Shown piece after piece: positions 42,979 through 52,600 of a DNA stretch of 64,000 bases; positions within the stretch are counted from its first letter, which is position 1, and the number at the start of each line of letters is the position of its first letter. The DNA lies in assembly GCF_902497875.1 (NCBI RefSeq), contig NZ_CABVHY010000012.1, positions 124,001-188,000 on the forward strand. Reading direction: 5' to 3'. A program made the translations under genes and the position numbers. This DNA comes from Pseudomonas fluorescens. GTDB taxonomy: Bacteria; Pseudomonadota; Gammaproteobacteria; Pseudomonadales; Pseudomonadaceae. The notes beneath the pieces are model-generated. The model did no database searches. It saw only the letters and a list, made by a program, of their open reading frames with translations, and was not told the origin of the DNA.

Positions 42979-44271
42979 ATGCATCGCATGGTGAGACACG
43001 TTCTCGCAGCAACGGCCATCGCAGCCGCGCTCGCCGGTTGCGCCTCCCTGCCTCCGCCAACGACGAGCCTTGACTACAAGAGCCGCGCCGTGACGCGCAG
43101 CGATGGCGGCTTGCGCGTGTCGACCGCCGTACTGTCGGCCGCAGAAAGCGAGGCGGTCTACGGCGTGCCTCTGGCGAATACATCGATACAGCCAGTCTGG
43201 GTTGAAGTCAAAAATCGGGAAGACCGCGCCTACTATCTGCTTTCGCCGGGCCTCGATCCAAATTTCTTCCCTGCATCCGAGGCGGCCGAAGCATTTTTCT
43301 CGGGCGTCCCGCAGGACGAGCGGACGGCGCTCGACCGGCACTTTCGTCGGCTGGCCTTCCGCAACCCTATCCCACCTGGCGCGACAACCTCGGGCTTCGT
43401 GTTGACCAATCTCGACGAGGGGTTCAAGTTCGTTAACCTCGATCTGGTGGCAGACGGGCGGGCGAGGCATTTCTCTGTCCTGGCCATCGTGCCGGGCCTG
43501 CGCACCGATTACCACATCAGCCAAGTGTTCAGGCAGGGCATCTATCCGCCCGAAGACATTGTGAACTACACGGATGACACCAGTTTCCAGGCGGCGCTGG
43601 AGGCGCTGCCGTGCTGCGTCACCAACGAGGAGGGTTCCAGGAACGGCGATCCGCTGAACCTGGTGATCGTCGGCGGCCTCGATGATGCCTTCCCCGCATT
43701 CGCGCGTCGCGGCTGGCGTGGAACCGAGGAAAAGTGGTCGGGGTCGATCATGAAAATGGTTAATTCGGCGCTTGCCGGCGAGCGCTATCCCTATGCGCCG
43801 GTGAGCGATCTCTATCTGTTCGGGCGAGCTCAAGACCTTGCCTTGCAAAAGGCGCGTGACAACGTCCACCAGCGCAATCACCTGAGACTGTGGCTGAGCC
43901 CCATGCAATATCACGGCAAGAAGGTGTGGGTCGGACAGATCAGCCGTGATATTGGCAGCCGGTTGACCGTGCATTCTGCGACGCTGACGACGCACAAGAT
44001 CGACCCTGACGTCGACGAAGCGCGGAGTGCGCTGACACAGGATATGGCGTATTCGGTGACGCTGGCCAAGTTCGGATTTGTCAAGGGTGTGGGGGCCGCG
44101 CCCAAGAGCGCGCCGCGCGAGAACCTGACGACCGATCCTTACTACACGGATGGGCTGCGCTGTGTCCTGGTATTCGATCCCACGCACACCTCCCTGGCGG
44201 AAATCGAATTCTTTCTATCGAAGGGAATCTACGAGAATGGCGGACAATCACCGGGGCGGGTCAAGCCATGA
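42979..44271 (+). CDS. Lipoprotein with LssY_C-like domain (paralogue A)
   Basis: 430 aa (or from ATG 42988). Lipobox LAGCAS near residue 22 gives a lipid-anchored periplasmic protein. An N-terminal half has LRVSTAVLSAAESEAVYGVP and PVWVEVKNREDRAYYLLSPG. The C-terminal half (~residues 240-410) has GRAQDLALQKARDNVHQRNH, KVWVGQISRDIGSR and HKIDPDVDEARSALTQDM, which I read as the LssY C-terminal domain. It overlaps the next gene by 4 bases; the two share the full layout, so they arose by duplication. Role unknown. Confidence 0.72.
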   Translation: MHRMVRHVLAATAIAAALAGCASLPPPTTSLDYKSRAVTRSDGGLRVSTAVLSAAESEAVYGVPLANTSIQPVWVEVKNREDRAYYLLSPGLDPNFFPASEAAEAFFSGVPQDERTALDRHFRRLAFRNPIPPGATTSGFVLTNLDEGFKFVNLDLVADGRARHFSVLAIVPGLRTDYHISQVFRQGIYPPEDIVNYTDDTSFQAALEALPCCVTNEEGSRNGDPLNLVIVGGLDDAFPAFARRGWRGTEEKWSGSIMKMVNSALAGERYPYAPVSDLYLFGRAQDLALQKARDNVHQRNHLRLWLSPMQYHGKKVWVGQISRDIGSRLTVHSATLTTHKIDPDVDEARSALTQDMAYSVTLAKFGFVKGVGAAPKSAPRENLTTDPYYTDGLRCVLVFDPTHTSLAEIEFFLSKGIYENGGQSPGRVKP

Positions 44272-45548
44272 GCCGCTTGCCGTCGGCGCCACGCGCCAGG
44301 GGTACTCTGCGATGGGCAATGCGCTGCTTGTGCACCATGAGTTGTGCAGCGATTCTTGCGCTCGCCGTTGCTTGTGCGACCTGGCAGGCGCCTGCCGATT
44401 TCAGTACCTCCGGGTTGCGTGAACGTGCGCAGACGGCCACCAGGCACGAGGTGCGCGTCAGCGCCGCCGTGCTCAGTGCCGAAGACAGGCGGCGCATGCT
44501 GGGTGTGGAGTTGGACAAGACACGCGTGCAGCCCGTGTGGGTCGAAGTCCAGAACCAGACTGCCGATCCGCTCTTGTTGCTGCGGCCGGGAACCGATCCC
44601 GACTATTTTTCGCCACTCGAAGTTGCCTGGTCCATGCACGGGATATTCGCCCCGGCAGCGAACGCGCGCATCAATGCACACTTAGACCAACTGGGGTTCA
44701 AGAATCCCGTCCTGCCAGGCGAAACGAAAGCGGGCGTGCTGTTCATCAACCCGGAGCGCGTTACGCGGCTGCTGAATATCGATCTGCTGCAGAGAAAGAC
44801 GCTGATCCCGTTCTCCCTCTTCTTGCGGGTGCCGGACGATGCTGGGGAAAAATGGTTTGCCGAAGGCTTGTTCCAGCATCACGGTTCCGAGATCAAGGAC
44901 TATAATGATCTGGCCGCGTTGCGTTCCGCGTTGGAGCGCCTTCCCTGCTGCGCCGCTGACGCGAACGGTAGGGCGAACGGCGATCCGTTCAATGCGATTC
45001 TCGTCGGCGAGTTCGCCGATATCGCCACCGCATTTGTGCGTCGCGGCTACCGGCGTGCCGCGCACCCCGCGGATGCGGCCGAACGTGTGTTCGGCCGCAT
45101 GCCCGATGCCGTGGTTCGCAAGCAATCGCAAGCCGGAGCGCCGGCGACTTGGGTGCGTGTGTGGAACACGCCAATGCGCTTCGACGGTCACTCCGTCTAT
45201 CTCGCGCAGGTCGCAAGACCGACCGGCGGACGCTTTGCACCGCGCGATTCGCAAAACCTCGTCTTGCATGAGGATGTCGATGAGGCGAGAAATCTCCTGA
45301 TCCAGGACATGATGTATTCGGCCGGTCTGGACAAGCTCGGGTTCGTCACCGGCGTCGGTCCCGCGTCCCAGGCACAATCGCGAACGACGTTCAGCGGCGC
45401 CCATTACTTCACCGACGGTCTGCGTGCGGTCATGTTCTTTGCGACGCGGCCGCTCAGCCTGTCGGAGGTGGAGATGCTCGATTGGGAACCGTATCTGGAC
45501 CGGCGCGAATCGCCTGCACGGAAGGAGGTCGACGATGCCCGCAAGTGA
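44268..45548 (+). CDS. Lipoprotein-like LssY_C protein (paralogue B)
   Basis: 426 aa. N-terminal hydrophobic segment with a lipobox-like LAVACATWQ near residue 36. VRVSAAVLSAEDRRRMLGVE and PVWVEVQNQTADPLLLLRPG align with paralogue A, as do RLPCCAADANGRANGDPFNA and HEDVDEARNLLIQDMMYSAG. It ends with a charged DDARK tail. Overlaps A by 4 bases and the lipase gene by 14, so strict coupling in one operon. Function unknown; a complex with A is plausible. Confidence 0.72.
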   Translation: MSRLPSAPRARGTLRWAMRCLCTMSCAAILALAVACATWQAPADFSTSGLRERAQTATRHEVRVSAAVLSAEDRRRMLGVELDKTRVQPVWVEVQNQTADPLLLLRPGTDPDYFSPLEVAWSMHGIFAPAANARINAHLDQLGFKNPVLPGETKAGVLFINPERVTRLLNIDLLQRKTLIPFSLFLRVPDDAGEKWFAEGLFQHHGSEIKDYNDLAALRSALERLPCCAADANGRANGDPFNAILVGEFADIATAFVRRGYRRAAHPADAAERVFGRMPDAVVRKQSQAGAPATWVRVWNTPMRFDGHSVYLAQVARPTGGRFAPRDSQNLVLHEDVDEARNLLIQDMMYSAGLDKLGFVTGVGPASQAQSRTTFSGAHYFTDGLRAVMFFATRPLSLSEVEMLDWEPYLDRRESPARKEVDDARK

Positions 45549-46686
45549 CCTGTTCGGCAGGCCGGATGACTCGGCCGGCCGTTTGTGCGGTGCCCACCCA
45601 TTGTTGTGCAGCGCTGGCATGGCATGGCTGATGATCGCTGGCTGCCATGCGCTCACCGCCTGCACACCCGCGCCGCTGATTGCCTACTCGACGGACACAC
45701 CGCCACTTGTGCTGGTCCCTGCGTCGCAGGCCGGCGTGCAGGACCAGCGGGCGCGCTTTCGCGAGATTTTCTGCTCGATCCTCGACAAGCGAGGAAGCGA
45801 CCTGCCCGATAGCCGCCCTTGCGAGGAGGCACTGACGCGCGTCGGTAGCGAACCTGCTGGCACCGGCAAACCCGTCGATCTCGGTCAATCGAAACGCCGT
45901 CTGATCGGCGCTGTGGTGGCCGGCGTCGGCTACGAATGCTTCGAGCAATGGCTGCAAGCGCCCGGCAGCGTAGCGATTCATCTGCGCCAGTTCGGATATG
46001 ACCTGGTGCAGATCAAGGTCGACGCCTTATCGAGTTCCGCAAACAACGCTCGGCAAATACGCGACGCGATCATGGCGATGCCAGCCGAAGCCGGACCGCC
46101 GCGCCTCGCCCTGATCGGCTATTCGAAGGGCGCGCCTGACATTCTCGAAGCGATGGTCGCTTACCCGGAAATCCGCGGCCGCGTGGCGGCAGTGATCAGC
46201 GCAGCCGGCTCGGTCGGCGGCTCGGCGCTGGCCAACGATGCCGAGCAGTACCAGGCGGACCTGTTGCGGCACTTTCCCGGTGCGACCTGCGATTCGGGCG
46301 ACGGTGGCGCGATCAACAGCCTGCGACCCGCAACGCGCAAGAGCTGGCTGGCGCAGAACCGGCTGCCGTCCGAACTGAACTACTATTCGCTCGTTACCTT
46401 CCCGCAGCCGGACCACATCTCGGCCGTGCTGAAATCGAGTTACAACAAGCTGGCGCGCATCGATGCCCGCAACGACAGCCAAGTGATCTTCTACGATCAG
46501 GTTGTGCCTGGCAGCACCCTGATGGGCTATATCAACGCCGATCATTGGGCACTGGCAGTGCCGATCGCCCGAACACATTCGACCATCGCTTCACTATGGG
46601 TGACACAGAATGCCTATCCGCGCGAGGCGCTGGCGGAGGCAATGCTGCGCTTCGTCGAAGAGGATTTGGCGGCATCTTCGCGCTGA
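45535..46686 (+). CDS. Lipase-like alpha/beta hydrolase lipoprotein
   Basis: 383 aa from ATG 45535 with GGAGG 6 bases upstream; it starts inside paralogue B. A hydrophobic segment and lipobox-like LTACTPAP (~residue 43) suggest membrane anchoring. The nucleophile Ser is in LALIGYSKGAPDILEAMVAY. HWALAVPIARTHS near the end may supply His. The hydrolase fold with VAAVISAAGSVGGSALAND fits a secreted lipase or esterase, family not named. Final gene of the three-gene operon; a possible effector acting on lipid or polymer handled by the LssY_C pair. Confidence 0.7.
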   Translation: MPASDLFGRPDDSAGRLCGAHPLLCSAGMAWLMIAGCHALTACTPAPLIAYSTDTPPLVLVPASQAGVQDQRARFREIFCSILDKRGSDLPDSRPCEEALTRVGSEPAGTGKPVDLGQSKRRLIGAVVAGVGYECFEQWLQAPGSVAIHLRQFGYDLVQIKVDALSSSANNARQIRDAIMAMPAEAGPPRLALIGYSKGAPDILEAMVAYPEIRGRVAAVISAAGSVGGSALANDAEQYQADLLRHFPGATCDSGDGGAINSLRPATRKSWLAQNRLPSELNYYSLVTFPQPDHISAVLKSSYNKLARIDARNDSQVIFYDQVVPGSTLMGYINADHWALAVPIARTHSTIASLWVTQNAYPREALAEAMLRFVEEDLAASSR

Positions 46687-46749
46687 CCCGCTCCTGCACG
46701 TATCGGCAGCTGGAAGCGTCAGGTTCGTAGTCTTTACTTTTTTTGGCAA

Positions 46750-46785
46750 ATAAAAAGCCCCAAGAGCAGAACTCTCGGGGCTTTC
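46750..46785 (-). terminator. Terminator of ssb
   Basis: AAAGCCCCAAGAG / CTCTCGGGGCTTT stem, followed on the minus strand by TTTTATTT. It also faces the lipase operon, so may stop both. Confidence 0.85.
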
Positions 46786-46820
46786 AGTAAATACTTTACA
46801 GATTGAGTCTGAGTCGCATC

Positions 46821-47348
46821 CTAGAACGGAATATCGTCATCAAAGCTGTCGAAGTCTGGTGCCGGCTGCGGTGCGGCCTGCTGTTGTGGCGCTGGACGCG
46901 ACTCACGCTGAGGCTGCTGGGTTGGTTGCGACTGCTGCGGCCGGGACTGCTGAGGACGCGGCGCCGAGTTGGACATGCCGCCCTGGCCTTGCTGGTCGCC
47001 CTGTGGACGGCCGCCGAGCAGTTGCATGGTGCCTTGCATGTCGACCACGATTTCTGTGGTGTAACGCTTGATGCCGTCTTTTTCCCACTCGCGGGTTTGC
47101 AGTTTGCCTTCAATGTAGACCTGCGAACCTTTACGCAGGTACTCGCCGGCGATTTCCGCAACCTTGCCGAACATCGACACGCGGTGCCATTCGGTCTTCT
47201 CGACCTTCTGACCGGTTTGCTTGTCGGTCCACTGTTCGCTGGTCGCCAGACTCAGGTTGGTCACGGCGTTACCGTTAGGCAAGTAGCGAACTTCGGGATC
47301 CTGGCCGCAAGTGCCGACCAATATGACTTTGTTAACCCCACGGGCCAT
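46821..47348 (-). CDS. ssb: Single-stranded DNA-binding protein
   Basis: 175 aa. OB fold ([60 protein letters not shown]), Gln/Pro-rich linker, and the acidic partner-binding tip [11 protein letters not shown]. Binds ssDNA in replication, repair and recombination. Directly behind the MFS gene with 9 bases between, as in other Pseudomonas next to uvrA. Confidence 0.97.
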   Translation of the reverse strand: MARGVNKVILVGTCGQDPEVRYLPNGNAVTNLSLATSEQWTDKQTGQKVEKTEWHRVSMFGKVAEIAGEYLRKGSQVYIEGKLQTREWEKDGIKRYTTEIVVDMQGTMQLLGGRPQGDQQGQGGMSNSAPRPQQSRPQQSQPTQQPQRESRPAPQQQAAPQPAPDFDSFDDDIPF

Positions 47349-47357
47349 AACGTTCTC

Positions 47358-48755
47358 CTAGGCTTCGCACGTCGCCGGCGCCGGGTTGTTGACCAGGCGC
47401 TCGAGGGTCGTACGATCCAATAGTTCGGTGTCCAATTTGATATAAATGGCGGCCTCCTCGGCCACCACCACTGCATCTGTTACCCCAACAACGGCCTTTA
47501 AACGCTCGGTCAAACCTGATTCGCGGATGGCTTCAGGTGATAACGGCAAGCGCAGACTCGTAACGTAGGGTGGTTCGCGCATGGTAACAGCAAAGGCCAG
47601 CCAAAGTGCAGCCAGCCCGGCACATCCCAGGAACACAACTGACAAACCGCCATGCTGGAACAGCCAACCGCCCATGATCCCGCCCAGTGCCGAACCGAGG
47701 AACTGGCTGGTGGAATAAACCCCCATGGCCGTGCCCTTGCCACCCGCCGGTGAAACCTTGCTGATCAGCGATGGCAAGGAGGCTTCCAGCAGATTGAACG
47801 CGGTGAAGAACACCACCGTACCAATCACCAGCGCCCGCAAGCTATCGCCGAACTGCCAGAAGAATAGCTCAGTGAGCATCAGCGTACCGACTGCACCGAG
47901 TAAAACTCGTTTCATTTTGCGTTTCTTCTCGCCGTAGATGATGAACGGGATCATCGCGAAGAAGGAAATCAACAACGCCGTCAGGTAAACCCACCAATGC
48001 TCTTCTTTAGGTAATCCGGCTTTTTCGACCAGGGCCAGTGGCAAGGCGACGAAGCTCGACATCAACATCGCGTGCAACACAAAAATGCCCAGGTCCAGGC
48101 GCAGCAGGTCGGGGTGCTTGAGCGTCGGCATCAGGGCCTGACGCGCAACGCCGGACTCTCGATGCTGCAACGGCCCGGTAGCGCGCGGGACCATGAACAT
48201 GACGATCACAATCCCCACCAGCGCCATGGCGCCTGTGGCGAGAAACAACCCGGACAGACCGAAGGCACGGGTCAGCAACGGTCCTACAACCATTGCGACA
48301 GCGAACGACAGACCGATCGTCATGCCGATCATGGCCATGGCTTTCGTCCGATGCTGTTCCCGGGTCAGGTCTGACAGCAAGGCCATGACCGCCGCGGAAA
48401 TCGCCCCGGCGCCTTGCAGGATCCGTCCGGCGATCACGCCCCAGATCGAATCGGCGTTGGCCGCCAGCACACTGCCGAGGGCAAAGACAATCAGCCCCAG
48501 GTAGATGACCGGGCGCCGGCCTATGCGGTCGGAAACGATTCCGAACGGTATCTGGAACATCGCCTGGGTCAGGCCGTAAGCGCCAATCGCCAGCCCGATC
48601 AGGGCCGGGGTCGCTCCCGCGAGATCCATGCCATAGGTCGCCAGGACCGGCAACACCATAAACATGCCAAGCATACGGAAGGCGAACACCAGGGCCAGAC
48701 CGCTTGCCGCGCGGGTCTCGCTGCCACTCATGCGTTCGCTGTGGGGATCGTGCAT
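47358..48755 (-). CDS. MFS transporter with C-terminal ferredoxin-like domain (YajR type)
   Basis: 465 aa. Twelve TM helices; GIVSDRIGRRPVIYLGLIVF is the TM2-3 motif A. After the last helix a soluble ~70-residue domain (LKAVVGVTDAVVVAEEAAIY, IKLDTELLDRTTLERLV) resembles the YAM domain of YajR. Lies between ssb and divergent uvrA, the standard Pseudomonas arrangement. Substrate unknown; 9 bases separate it from ssb, so co-transcription is likely. Confidence 0.92.
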   Translation of the reverse strand: MHDPHSERMSGSETRAASGLALVFAFRMLGMFMVLPVLATYGMDLAGATPALIGLAIGAYGLTQAMFQIPFGIVSDRIGRRPVIYLGLIVFALGSVLAANADSIWGVIAGRILQGAGAISAAVMALLSDLTREQHRTKAMAMIGMTIGLSFAVAMVVGPLLTRAFGLSGLFLATGAMALVGIVIVMFMVPRATGPLQHRESGVARQALMPTLKHPDLLRLDLGIFVLHAMLMSSFVALPLALVEKAGLPKEEHWWVYLTALLISFFAMIPFIIYGEKKRKMKRVLLGAVGTLMLTELFFWQFGDSLRALVIGTVVFFTAFNLLEASLPSLISKVSPAGGKGTAMGVYSTSQFLGSALGGIMGGWLFQHGGLSVVFLGCAGLAALWLAFAVTMREPPYVTSLRLPLSPEAIRESGLTERLKAVVGVTDAVVVAEEAAIYIKLDTELLDRTTLERLVNNPAPATCEA

Positions 48756-48932
48756 GGATAAACCTCATGTGAACCGGCGGCGATTCTACCAGTCCCATCG
48801 ATTGACGGGGTACATCGCGACGCTTTGACGCGCAGCTTTGATATATGGCTACGTCACGCTCATTTGATAGTGTGCATCCATCCAGTATTTGGCCTTATAC
48901 TCCTACGTTTACGCCCGCCGAGCGAGGCCACT

Positions 48933-51767
48933 TTGGACAAGATCCTGATTCGTGGGGCCCGAACCCACAACCTGAAGAATATCGACCTGACCCTGCCACG
49001 GGACAAACTGATCGTCATCACCGGCTTGTCCGGATCCGGCAAGTCGTCCCTGGCTTTTGACACGCTGTACGCCGAAGGCCAGCGACGCTACGTCGAATCG
49101 CTGTCGGCCTACGCCCGGCAATTCCTGTCGATGATGGAAAAACCTGACGTCGATACCATCGAAGGTCTGTCACCGGCGATCTCCATCGAACAGAAGTCGA
49201 CTTCGCACAACCCGCGCTCGACCGTCGGCACCATCACCGAAATCTACGACTACCTGCGTCTGCTGTACGCTCGCGTCGGCATGCCACGCTGCCCGGACCA
49301 CGATATCCCATTGGAGGCGCAGACCGTCAGCCAGATGGTCGATCTGGTGATGGCGCAGCCCGAAGGCAGCAAGCTGATGCTGCTGGCCCCGGTGATTCGC
49401 GAGCGCAAAGGCGAGCACCTTTCGGTGTTCGAAGAACTGCGCGCCCAGGGCTTCGTGCGAGCCCGGGTGAATGGCAAGCTCTGCGAACTGGATGAGTTGC
49501 CGAAGCTGGATAAACAGAAGAAGCATTCGATTGATGTGGTGGTCGACCGCTTCAAGGTTCGCCCCGACTTGCAGCAGCGTCTGGCCGAGTCCTTCGAAAC
49601 CGCCTTGAAACTCGCCGACGGCATAGCCCTGGTGGCGCCGATGGACGACGAGCCCGGCGAAGAAATCATTTTTTCCGCGCGCTTTGCCTGCCCGATCTGC
49701 GGCCACGCCATCAGCGAGCTGGAACCCAAGCTGTTCTCCTTCAACAACCCGGCCGGTGCCTGCCCGACTTGCGACGGTCTGGGGGTGAAGCAGTTCTTTG
49801 ATATCAAGCGCCTGGTCAATGGCGAACTGACCCTGGCCGAGGGCGCGATTCGCGGCTGGGACCGGCGCAACGTTTATTACTTCCAGATGCTCGGGTCGCT
49901 GGCCTCCCATTACAAGTTCAGCCTGGAGGAGCCATTCAATGAGCTGCCGGCCGATCAGCAGAAATTCATTCTGCATGGCAGCGGCTCCCAAAATGTCGAC
50001 TTCAAATACCTGAACGACCGTGGCGATATCGTCAAACGCTCGCACCCGTTCGAGGGCATCGTGCCAAACCTGGAGCGGCGCTACCGGGAAACCGAGTCGG
50101 CCTCCGTGCGCGAAGAACTGGCCAAGTTCCTCGCTACCCAATCGTGCCCGGATTGTCGTGGCACCCGGCTACGGCGCGAGGCACGGCATGTGTGGGTCGG
50201 CGAGAAGACCCTGCCGGCGGTCACCAGCTTGCCGATTGGCGATGCGTGTGAGTACTTCGGCGGCCTGAAACTGACCGGTCGACGTGGCGAAATCGCCGAC
50301 AAGATTCTCAAGGAAATCCGCGAGCGCTTGCAGTTCCTGGTCAATGTCGGGTTGGACTACCTGTCCCTGGATCGCAGTGCCGACACTTTGTCCGGCGGCG
50401 AAGCCCAGCGTATCCGTCTGGCCAGCCAGATCGGCGCCGGTCTGGTCGGGGTGCTGTATATCCTCGACGAACCGTCGATCGGCTTGCATCAGCGCGATAA
50501 CGACCGACTGCTCGGCACCCTGAAACATCTGCGCGATATCGGCAACACGGTGATTGTGGTCGAGCATGACGAAGATGCGATTCGTCTGGCCGACTATGTG
50601 GTGGATATCGGCCCGGGGGCTGGCATACACGGCGGGCACATCGTCGCCGAAGGTACACCGGCCGAAGTCATGGCCCACCCCGATTCACTGACCGGCAAGT
50701 ACCTGTCCGGCCGGGTGAAGATCGCCGTGCCGGCCAAACGTACGCCACGCAACAAGAAGCTCTCGTTGTCGCTCAAGGGCGCCCGCGGCAACAATCTGCG
50801 CGATGTCGACCTGGATATTCCGATCGGCCTGCTGACCTGCGTTACCGGTGTGTCCGGCTCGGGCAAATCGACGCTGATCAACAACACGCTGTTCCCGCTC
50901 AGCGCCACGGCGCTGAACGGTGCGACTACCCTCGAGGCTTCGGCCCACGACAGCATCGACGGCCTGCAGCATCTGGACAAGGTGGTGGATATCGACCAAA
51001 GCCCGATCGGTCGTACCCCGCGCTCCAACCCGGCGACCTATACCGGGCTGTTCACACCGATTCGCGAGCTGTTCGCCGGTGTGCCGGAATCACGCTCCCG
51101 CGGTTACGGCCCGGGGCGCTTCTCGTTTAACGTCAAGGGTGGGCGCTGCGAGGCCTGTCAGGGCGATGGCCTTATCAAGGTGGAAATGCACTTCCTGCCG
51201 GACATCTATGTGCCGTGCGACGTCTGCAAGAGCAAGCGCTACAACCGCGAAACGCTGGAGATCAAGTACAAGGGCAAGAACATCCACGAAACCCTCGAGA
51301 TGACCATCGAGGAAGCGCGAGTGTTCTTCGATGCGGTGCCGGCTCTGGCGCGCAAGCTTCAGACGTTGATGGACGTCGGTCTGTCCTATATCAAGCTGGG
51401 ACAATCGGCGACTACCTTGTCCGGTGGCGAGGCGCAGCGGGTCAAGCTGTCTCGCGAACTGTCCAAGCGCGATACCGGCAAGACCCTGTATATCCTCGAT
51501 GAGCCGACCACTGGCCTGCACTTCGCCGATATCCAGCAACTGCTCGACGTCCTGCATCGCCTGCGCGACCACGGCAACACTGTGGTGGTGATCGAGCACA
51601 ACCTGGACGTGATCAAGACCGCCGACTGGCTGGTGGACCTGGGACCTGAAGGGGGCTCCAAGGGCGGACAGATCATTGCTGTCGGCACCCCGGAAGAAGT
51701 GGCGGAAATGGAGCAGTCGTATACCGGCTACTACCTGAAGCCGCTGCTGGAACGCGACAGGGCCTGA
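48933..51767 (+). CDS. uvrA: UvrABC system protein A
   Basis: 944 aa from TTG 48933 ([19 protein letters not shown]); the frame runs further upstream but UvrA length and GAGG at 48924 fix this start. Two ABC ATPase halves: Walker [10 protein letters not shown] and GVSGSGKST, signatures [12 protein letters not shown] and [12 protein letters not shown]. Zinc-finger Cys sets are seen in [15 protein letters not shown] and [20 protein letters not shown]. Damage recognition in nucleotide excision repair. I found no good LexA box in the upstream gap. Confidence 0.97.
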   Translation: MDKILIRGARTHNLKNIDLTLPRDKLIVITGLSGSGKSSLAFDTLYAEGQRRYVESLSAYARQFLSMMEKPDVDTIEGLSPAISIEQKSTSHNPRSTVGTITEIYDYLRLLYARVGMPRCPDHDIPLEAQTVSQMVDLVMAQPEGSKLMLLAPVIRERKGEHLSVFEELRAQGFVRARVNGKLCELDELPKLDKQKKHSIDVVVDRFKVRPDLQQRLAESFETALKLADGIALVAPMDDEPGEEIIFSARFACPICGHAISELEPKLFSFNNPAGACPTCDGLGVKQFFDIKRLVNGELTLAEGAIRGWDRRNVYYFQMLGSLASHYKFSLEEPFNELPADQQKFILHGSGSQNVDFKYLNDRGDIVKRSHPFEGIVPNLERRYRETESASVREELAKFLATQSCPDCRGTRLRREARHVWVGEKTLPAVTSLPIGDACEYFGGLKLTGRRGEIADKILKEIRERLQFLVNVGLDYLSLDRSADTLSGGEAQRIRLASQIGAGLVGVLYILDEPSIGLHQRDNDRLLGTLKHLRDIGNTVIVVEHDEDAIRLADYVVDIGPGAGIHGGHIVAEGTPAEVMAHPDSLTGKYLSGRVKIAVPAKRTPRNKKLSLSLKGARGNNLRDVDLDIPIGLLTCVTGVSGSGKSTLINNTLFPLSATALNGATTLEASAHDSIDGLQHLDKVVDIDQSPIGRTPRSNPATYTGLFTPIRELFAGVPESRSRGYGPGRFSFNVKGGRCEACQGDGLIKVEMHFLPDIYVPCDVCKSKRYNRETLEIKYKGKNIHETLEMTIEEARVFFDAVPALARKLQTLMDVGLSYIKLGQSATTLSGGEAQRVKLSRELSKRDTGKTLYILDEPTTGLHFADIQQLLDVLHRLRDHGNTVVVIEHNLDVIKTADWLVDLGPEGGSKGGQIIAVGTPEEVAEMEQSYTGYYLKPLLERDRA

Positions 51768-51776
51768 GCCCAATGA

Positions 51777-51816
51777 AAAAGCCCCTGTCACTTCGTCAGT
51801 GACAGGGGCTTTTTTG
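51777..51816 (+). terminator. Terminator of uvrA
   Basis: Long stem GCCCCTGTCACT / AGTGACAGGGGC with loop TCGTC, then TTTTTT. Confidence 0.93.
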
Positions 51817-51828
51817 TGTCTCAGGAAC

Positions 51829-51961
51829 CGTAGCAGCTGGCGCAGCCTGCGTTCGGCGGCGAAGCCGTCGTAAATCCGGACTCCCTATTCTTCCTGCAGA
51901 GTCTCGCAACCCTATATCACGACCGCTGCGCGGCCGAACGCAGCCTTCGGCAGCTGCTACG
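51829..51961. repeat. REPIN (GTAGCAGCTG..CGAACGCAG family)
   Basis: GTAGCAGCTGGCGCAGCCTG left, GGCCGAACGCAGCCTTCGGC..AGCTGCTAC right, inverted. Lies between uvrA and the ferritin gene. Confidence 0.85.
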
Positions 51962-51981
51962 GACCGGGGGTCGACTCAACT

Positions 51982-52446
51982 TCAGAACTGCGACTGCAGG
52001 TAGTTCTCCAGGCCCACCAGCTTGATCAGACCCAGCTGTTTTTCCAGCCAGTAGGCGTGATCTTCTTCGGTGTCGGCCAACTGGAGACGCAGGATCTCGC
52101 GGCTGACATAGTCCTTGTGCAGCTCGCAGAGCTCGATACCCTTGCACAGCGCGGCACGCACCTTGTATTCCAGGCGCAGGTCGCAGGCAAGCATCTCAGG
52201 CACCGTGGCGCCGACGTCCAGATCGTCCGCACGCATGCGCGGTGTGCCTTCGAGCATCAGGATCCGGCGCATCAGGGCGTCAGCGTGTTGGGTCTCTTCT
52301 TCCATCTCGTGGTTGATGCGCTCGTAGAGCTCGGTAAAGCCCCAGTCCTCATACATCCGCGAATGGATGAAATATTGATCGCGCGCCGCCAGTTCGCCCG
52401 TTAGCAACGTGTTGAGATAATCGATTACATCCGGGTGGCCTTGCAT
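51982..52446 (-). CDS. ftnA: Ferritin-like iron storage protein (FtnA/BfrA type, lacks heme Met)
   Basis: 154 aa. Ferroxidase residues Glu18, Tyr25, Glu51, His54 and the distal Glu/His ([14 protein letters not shown]) are present. The heme-binding Met52 of bacterioferritin is Thr here (EEETQHAD against DEMKHAD of E. coli Bfr). This matches P. aeruginosa PA4235, first called BfrA and later shown to be a heme-less ferritin. Next to catalase, as in P. aeruginosa, where it supplies iron to KatA. Single gene before the REPIN. Confidence 0.93.
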   Translation of the reverse strand: MQGHPDVIDYLNTLLTGELAARDQYFIHSRMYEDWGFTELYERINHEMEEETQHADALMRRILMLEGTPRMRADDLDVGATVPEMLACDLRLEYKVRAALCKGIELCELHKDYVSREILRLQLADTEEDHAYWLEKQLGLIKLVGLENYLQSQF

Positions 52447-52556
52447 CGCCTGAATCTCCCTGCTTGAAAGTCTATAGTTTGAACCAAGCTGACTTGCAGG
52501 TCACTCGCCTATCGCAATAAAAGCGAAGATATTCTGAGAAAAGCAGGTTAAATAAC

Positions 52557-52583
52557 GCAAAAACCGCCCAAATGAGGGCGGTT
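52557..52583 (-). terminator. Terminator of the catalase gene
   Basis: AACCGCCC / GGGCGGTT stem with AAATGA loop and a T run on the minus strand, just past the katA stop. Confidence 0.85.
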
Positions 52584-52600
52584 CTGCTTCTCGTTTAGAC

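Noticed and set aside
42820..44187. 455-aa ORF on the - strand opposite LssY_C paralogue A
   Set aside because: Opposite a gene with a lipobox and a clear paralogue; antisense frame has Arg/His-rich composition and no recognisable domain.
48756..48932. LexA box upstream of uvrA
   Set aside because: Searched for CTG-N10-CAG; best candidate is CTG-N10-CAC on the opposite strand, too weak to report.
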